From JBNJEM01 sp051745935 (GTDB taxonomy: Bacteria; Planctomycetota; Planctomycetia; Pirellulales; Pirellulaceae): a stretch of 10,050 nucleotides of DNA. The notes beneath the pieces are model-generated. The model saw only the letters and a list, made by a program, of their open reading frames with translations. It was not told the DNA's origin and did not search any database. Below, in pieces: positions 6,514 to 10,050 of this stretch. A program made the translations under genes and the position numbers. Where the stretch lies: contig JBNJEM010000265.1 in assembly GCA_051745935.1 (NCBI GenBank), positions 1 to 10,050 on the forward strand, in the 5' to 3' direction. The first letter of the stretch is position 1, and each line of letters starts with the position of its first letter.

Positions 6514-8507
6514 AACTTCTCAAAGTGGCCGCGGGGGTGCTGAATCAAACGCCTTTGGACTGGGAAACAAACACCGCGAACATTCTATCCGCCATAGCGG
6601 ACGCCCGCGAGCAAAACACGCGCATCCTTTGTCTTCCGGAGCTTTGCATCACGGGCTATGGCTGTGAAGATGCGTTTCACGCGCCCGGCGTGCAGCGGAC
6701 GGCGCGCGAGGTGTTGCGGGAAATCATCGGCCACACCGAGGATATAATCGTCTCCGTGGGACTTCCCCTTCCCTATGCCGGGGGACTGTTCGATACAGCT
6801 TGCTTGATCGCGGACCGGCGAATCATTGGCTTCGTGGCCAAGCGGAATTTGGCGGGCGACGGCATTCATTACGAGCCGCGTTGGTTCAAGCCGTGGCCAG
6901 CCAACAGCCGGGTCCAGTTCGCGCTGGACGGCGCGGCGTACCCGCTGGGCGATATCGTTTTCGACTGTGACGGCGTGGTCATCGGCTTTGAAATCTGCGA
7001 GGACGCTTGGGCCGCCGGACGGCCCGGCACGGAGCTCGCCACGCTTGGCGTTGACGTTATTCTCAATCCCAGCGCCAGCCACTTCGCGTTTGGAAAGCAC
7101 GCGGTGCGCCAGCGATTCGTGCTCGAAGGGTCGCGAGCCTTCAACGTGAGCTACATTTACGCCAATCTGCTGGGCAATGAAGCGGGGCGATCAATATACG
7201 ATGGTGATGCCATGATCGCTTGTGGTGGTGAATTGCTGGCAACCGGCCCTCGCTTTTCGTTTTCTGATTACCACCTCACCACGGCACTCGTCGATCTTGA
7301 CCGGACCCGCATGCAACGGGCGCGAAGCGGCCACTATTACCTGGATGTCAAGCAACGATCGAGCCATTCCATTTGCTTTGACTTTTCTTTTCCGGACATG
7401 GAGTGGGAACCTCCGGATACCTCGATCCTGGAGTGGGAAAGGAGCGAGCATCTGAAGGAGGAGGAGTTCGCGCGGGCCGTGGCCTTGGGGCTGCTCGATT
7501 ATCTGCGGAAGAGCCGGTCTCGGGGATTCGTCGTTTCGCTCAGCGGCGGTGCCGATTCCTCGGCGGTGGCGTGCCTCGTGGCGCTCATGGTCCGCTTCGG
7601 CATGGCCGAGCTCGGGTTGGAACGCTTCGTGGACAAGCTGTCGCACATTGAAGCCCTGCGCGACGTGACCGAGCAACGGGTTGTGATCGAGAAACTGCTG
7701 ACCTGCGTCTACCAGGCCACCAAAAACAGCTCGGAGGCGACGCGCAATGCCGCTAGCAGCGTGGCCGAAGCGTTGGAGGCGAGCTTTCTCGTGTTCGATG
7801 TCGAGAAGGTGGTGCAACAGTATACGGACATCGTTTCCGACGCCATCGGCCGGCCCCTTACGTGGGAGCATGACGACCTGGCGCTGCAGAATATCCAGGC
7901 TCGCGCGCGTGCCCCTGGCATCTGGATGCTGGCCAACCTCAACGGGGCGATCTTGTTGGCGACGAGCAATCGCTCCGAAGCAGCCGCCGGGTATGCCACC
8001 ATGGACGGTGACACGGCGGGGGGACTGTCCCCGATTGCCGGGATTGACAAGGCATTTCTGAGACGTTGGCTGCGCTGGTTGGAAGTTCGAGGACCGATGG
8101 AACTCGAGCCCGTCGCCGCCTTGCGGGCGGTGAATGAGCAACAACCCACCGCCGAGTTGCGTCCACTCGCGGCGGCACAGACGGACGAGGACGACCTGAT
8201 GCCGTACGAGGTGTTGGATGTCATCGAACGGGCGGCCATTCGGGATAAACTGATGCCCATCGAGGCCTTCCAGCGGCTGGAAGTCCTGTACGAGAATACG
8301 TTCGATCGGGAACAGTTGGCCAAGTGGGTGGAACGGTTTTTCGTGTTGTGGTCGCGCAACCAATGGAAACGGGAGCGATATGCCCCGTCGTTTCACCTTG
8401 ACGACGAAAACCTCGACCCCAAGACATGGTGCCGATTTCCAATCCTTTCCGGAGCCTTTGCTCGCGAACTGGAACAGCTGCGAGCGTTCGTTGGTCGGAA
8501 CGGTTAA
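6510..8507 (+). CDS. nadE: glutamine-dependent NAD+ synthetase
   Basis: The protein has 665 residues and two domains, matching glutamine-dependent NAD synthetases. It converts nicotinate adenine dinucleotide (NaAD) to NAD using ATP and ammonia released from glutamine. The N-terminal nitrilase-type amidase has the Glu-Lys-Cys triad: Glu44 (LPELCITGYG), Lys111 (FVAKRNLAGDG) and Cys163 (FEICEDAW). The C-terminal synthetase has the pyrophosphate loop SGGADS (345-350), ATSNRSEAAAGY (484-495) and the late TDEDDLMPYEVLD segment (558-570). The ATG at 6510 overlaps the pncB TGA (ATGA) and has GGGAAG upstream. A GTG at 6492 would add six residues but has no spaced ribosome binding site. Direct coupling to pncB implies matched synthesis of the salvage enzymes. 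The adenylyltransferase between them (nadD) is not in this window. Confidence 0.95.
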   Translation: MKLLKVAAGVLNQTPLDWETNTANILSAIADAREQNTRILCLPELCITGYGCEDAFHAPGVQRTAREVLREIIGHTEDIIVSVGLPLPYAGGLFDTACLIADRRIIGFVAKRNLAGDGIHYEPRWFKPWPANSRVQFALDGAAYPLGDIVFDCDGVVIGFEICEDAWAAGRPGTELATLGVDVILNPSASHFAFGKHAVRQRFVLEGSRAFNVSYIYANLLGNEAGRSIYDGDAMIACGGELLATGPRFSFSDYHLTTALVDLDRTRMQRARSGHYYLDVKQRSSHSICFDFSFPDMEWEPPDTSILEWERSEHLKEEEFARAVALGLLDYLRKSRSRGFVVSLSGGADSSAVACLVALMVRFGMAELGLERFVDKLSHIEALRDVTEQRVVIEKLLTCVYQATKNSSEATRNAASSVAEALEASFLVFDVEKVVQQYTDIVSDAIGRPLTWEHDDLALQNIQARARAPGIWMLANLNGAILLATSNRSEAAAGYATMDGDTAGGLSPIAGIDKAFLRRWLRWLEVRGPMELEPVAALRAVNEQQPTAELRPLAAAQTDEDDLMPYEVLDVIERAAIRDKLMPIEAFQRLEVLYENTFDREQLAKWVERFFVLWSRNQWKRERYAPSFHLDDENLDPKTWCRFPILSGAFARELEQLRAFVGRNG

Positions 8508-8637
8508 AGCAGTGACGCGTTGGCGGATTGAAGACGCTTGCGGTTCGGAGCTCATGAGGGCCGGTGGCGCGCGTGTTTGACGAACAGCGCTTGGCAAGAC
8601 GAGCCGCCAGCGGATTAGCACATGAGACGGTTATGGG

Positions 8638-8651
8638 TGAAATATATTTCA
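8638..8651. promoter_or_regulatory. perfect palindrome, possible operator
   Basis: TGAAATATATTTCA is a perfect 14-bp inverted repeat, AT-rich in otherwise GC-rich DNA, located 149 bp before the start of the nicotinamidase-Nudix gene. The form suits a dimeric repressor. No regulator gene is present in the window to pair with it. Confidence 0.3.
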
Positions 8652-8787
8652 GGCGGTTGGATTGTTCCGGGTGGAAAGCTGCCCGACGCAAGCCGTCCTC
8701 CCGTTGGTCGGACTCGCGGCGGAAAAAGTCATCCGTGCCCGGTATATAACGAGTTTGATTGCCACCAATACCAGAAACGCCGCAAAT

Positions 8788-8793
8788 AGGAAG
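8788..8793 (+). promoter_or_regulatory. ribosome binding site deciding a TTG start
   Basis: AGGAAG lies six bases before the TTG at 8800. There is no in-frame ATG before the catalytic Asp21, and the upstream frame (to 8662) encodes nothing conserved, so this site fixes the start of the fusion protein. Confidence 0.55.
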
Positions 8794-8799
8794 TTCACG

Positions 8800-10017
8800 T
8801 TGAAATCTCAAACGTCGCCGAGTGAATGTGCGCGATATCATGACGCCTTGATCCTGGTCGACCTGCAAAACGACTTCTTGCCAGGGGGCGCGATGGCGGT
8901 TCCACATGGCGATGACGTCATCCCCGTGGCAAACCGTCTCCAGCCGCTTTTCGATCTGGTCGTGACCACCCGCGATTGGCATCCGCCGGAGCATGGAAGC
9001 TTCGTCACCTCCCATCCCGGCTCGCAACCGGGGGAGGTAGTCCAGCTTGCCGGGGTATCACAGATCGTCTGGCCTGTTCACTGCGTGCGGGGCACGCCCG
9101 GGGCGGAACTTCCTTGCAGCCTTCAACCGCATTGCGGCCGCCAGGAAGTGCTCAAGGGCCAAGAGCTTGAGATTGACAGTTATAGCGGATTCATTGACAC
9201 GCACGGGCGCCACACGGCGTTGGATGGATTGCTCCGCCGTTACGGCGTCCAACGCGTCTTCATCATGGGGTTAGCTACCGACTATTGCGTGAAATGCACG
9301 GTTTTGGACGCGGTGGCCTTGGGATACGAAACGGTCTTGATCGAGGACGGTTGTCGGGGTGTCAATCTGCATGAGGGAGACGTGGACCGCGCGATTCAAG
9401 CCATGCGCGAGGCGGGCGCTACCGTCATCCAAAGCAGCGACGTGGAGCACATGCGGGAAAGCGGGGACGAGCGCGACGGCGGGGCATCGAGCGCCCCATC
9501 GGTGGACGTACTGGCCGAAACCCCGCATCTGCGACTTCTGCGGCGTGGTCACTGGGATTATGTCGCCAGAAGCAATGGCTCCGGAATCGTGGCAATCATG
9601 GCCCTGACGCCCGAAAACGAACTGTTGCTGGTTGAGCAATTTCGTCCGCCCTTGGCACGTTCGGTGATCGAGTTGCCCGCCGGCATTGTCGGCGATGTCG
9701 AAACCGCCAAGGAAGAATCCTTTGAACAGGCCGCCGTCCGCGAACTGCTTGAGGAAACCGGCTATCAAGCCGGCAACGTGCGATGCGTGCTCACCTCACC
9801 CTCCTCCGCCGGGCTGACCGACGAGCAGATCACATTCGTCCAGGCTGCCCGGCTGCGCCACGTTGACCAGGGGGGCGGTGACGCCAGCGAGTCGATTACC
9901 GTTCACCGCGTACCGTTTACCGGCCTCGACGACTGGCTGCGCCGACAGGCCAACGCGGGACGTCTGATCAGTGCCCGCGTTTTCACCGGGATCTACTTGT
10001 TGGAAGCGAAGTGGTAG
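8800..10017 (+). CDS. pncA: nicotinamidase fused to Nudix ADP-ribose pyrophosphatase
   Basis: The protein has 405 residues with a TTG start. Residues about 14-213 are a nicotinamidase (nicotinamide to nicotinate and ammonia). The catalytic triad is Asp21 (LVDLQNDF), Lys119 (EVLKGQE) and Cys163 (ATDYCVKC). The metal ligands are Asp59, His61 and His65 (DWHPPEHGSF) and His94 (WPVHCVRGTPGAE). After a polar linker (about 214-235), residues about 236-405 form a Nudix hydrolase of the ADP-ribose pyrophosphatase type, with RELLEETGY (314-322) as the core of the Nudix box and upstream LPAG. ADP-ribose would be split to AMP and ribose 5-phosphate. Each domain is close to its normal full length and both catalytic sets are intact. 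The fusion handles both products of NAD glycohydrolase or sirtuin-like cleavage and feeds nicotinate to PncB encoded upstream. It ends in a double stop, TAG-TGA. Confidence 0.9.
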   Translation: MKSQTSPSECARYHDALILVDLQNDFLPGGAMAVPHGDDVIPVANRLQPLFDLVVTTRDWHPPEHGSFVTSHPGSQPGEVVQLAGVSQIVWPVHCVRGTPGAELPCSLQPHCGRQEVLKGQELEIDSYSGFIDTHGRHTALDGLLRRYGVQRVFIMGLATDYCVKCTVLDAVALGYETVLIEDGCRGVNLHEGDVDRAIQAMREAGATVIQSSDVEHMRESGDERDGGASSAPSVDVLAETPHLRLLRRGHWDYVARSNGSGIVAIMALTPENELLLVEQFRPPLARSVIELPAGIVGDVETAKEESFEQAAVRELLEETGYQAGNVRCVLTSPSSAGLTDEQITFVQAARLRHVDQGGGDASESITVHRVPFTGLDDWLRRQANAGRLISARVFTGIYLLEAKW

Positions 10018-10023
10018 TGATTG

Positions 10024-10050
10024 GTGCTTAGTGCTTAGTGCTTAGTGCTT
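10024..10050. repeat. tandem heptamer repeat at window end
   Basis: Three complete copies of GTGCTTA (10024-10044) and six bases of a fourth run to the last base of the window, starting seven bases after the stop codon of the fusion gene. The total copy number is not visible. It is a simple tandem repeat, prone to length change by slippage; no function is evident. Confidence 0.85.

Larger units (their letters stand above)
8508..8799 (+). other. 292-bp spacer between nadE and the nicotinamidase-Nudix gene
   Basis: No gene is supported here. Open frames run through it on both strands, but they match nothing I recognise and lack ribosome binding sites. It contains a perfect 14-bp palindrome (8638-8651) and an AT-rich TATATAAC (8743-8750) that resembles a -10 box without a convincing -35. 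The length is unusual for an operon that otherwise overlaps its genes, so the downstream gene may have its own promoter, or a small repeat element may have inserted. Confidence 0.4.

Noticed and set aside
7191..8621. 476-codon minus-strand open frame opposite nadE
   Set aside because: It is a shadow of the GC-rich nadE coding sequence, whose catalytic motifs are all present in the + frame.
8743..8750. TATATAAC as a promoter for the fusion gene
   Set aside because: No -35-like hexamer lies at 15-19 bp; it is mentioned only as part of the spacer.
8662..8799. N-terminal extension of the nicotinamidase-Nudix protein from a TTG at 8662
   Set aside because: The extra 46 residues are not like any nicotinamidase N-terminus, and only the TTG at 8800 has a well placed AGGAAG site.
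8221..9027. 268-codon minus-strand open frame over the nadE end, the spacer and the start of the fusion gene
   Set aside because: It overlaps two well supported genes and has no recognisable domain. The part in the spacer may belong to a repeat but does not support a gene.

Overview
The window looks like a chromosomal stretch from a GC-rich bacterium, most probably a planctomycete. That assignment is inference. It rests on the Rhs-type C-terminal motif, the membrane-anchored SGNH hydrolase, long spacers with alternative start codons, and the mix of solitary genes with one metabolic operon. All confidently called genes are on the + strand.

Left part (1-2650): an extremely GC-rich segment carries a possible minus-strand gene that runs off the left edge (1-221). 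At about position 350 the last conserved residues of an Rhs/YD-repeat core appear abruptly behind a stop codon. They are followed by an alpha/beta-hydrolase (lipase-like) domain (389-1252), the layout of an orphan Rhs C-terminal toxin cassette. The next gene, 47 bp downstream, encodes an exported beta-propeller-like protein (1300-2415), which is a candidate immunity partner. By hand count, short samples of both genes are clearly AT-richer than the rest of the window.

Middle (2651-4886): a promoter with good consensus precedes a polytopic membrane protein with a C-terminal SGNH/GDSL hydrolase domain (2651-3739). A gene-free stretch of about 430 bp follows. It has a promoter-like site and a row of hairpins, and leads into an HD-domain phosphohydrolase with an unusual N-terminal extension that looks like a membrane or signal segment (4173-4886).

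Right part (4915-10017): a pyridine-nucleotide salvage cluster, with a promoter, a compact leader that can fold into a three-way junction, pncB (nicotinate phosphoribosyltransferase), nadE (glutamine-dependent NAD synthetase, ATGA overlap with pncB), and, after a 292-bp gap, a fusion of nicotinamidase (PncA) and a Nudix ADP-ribose pyrophosphatase. Together these convert nicotinamide to nicotinate, then NaMN, and amidate NaAD to NAD. The Nudix half would dispose of ADP-ribose, the other product of NAD cleavage. The nadD step is not in the window. The window ends in a tandem heptamer repeat, (GTGCTTA)n, directly after the fusion gene.

The items most worth a second look are the riboswitch-like pncB leader, the PncA-Nudix fusion, and the orphan Rhs lipase with its propeller neighbour.
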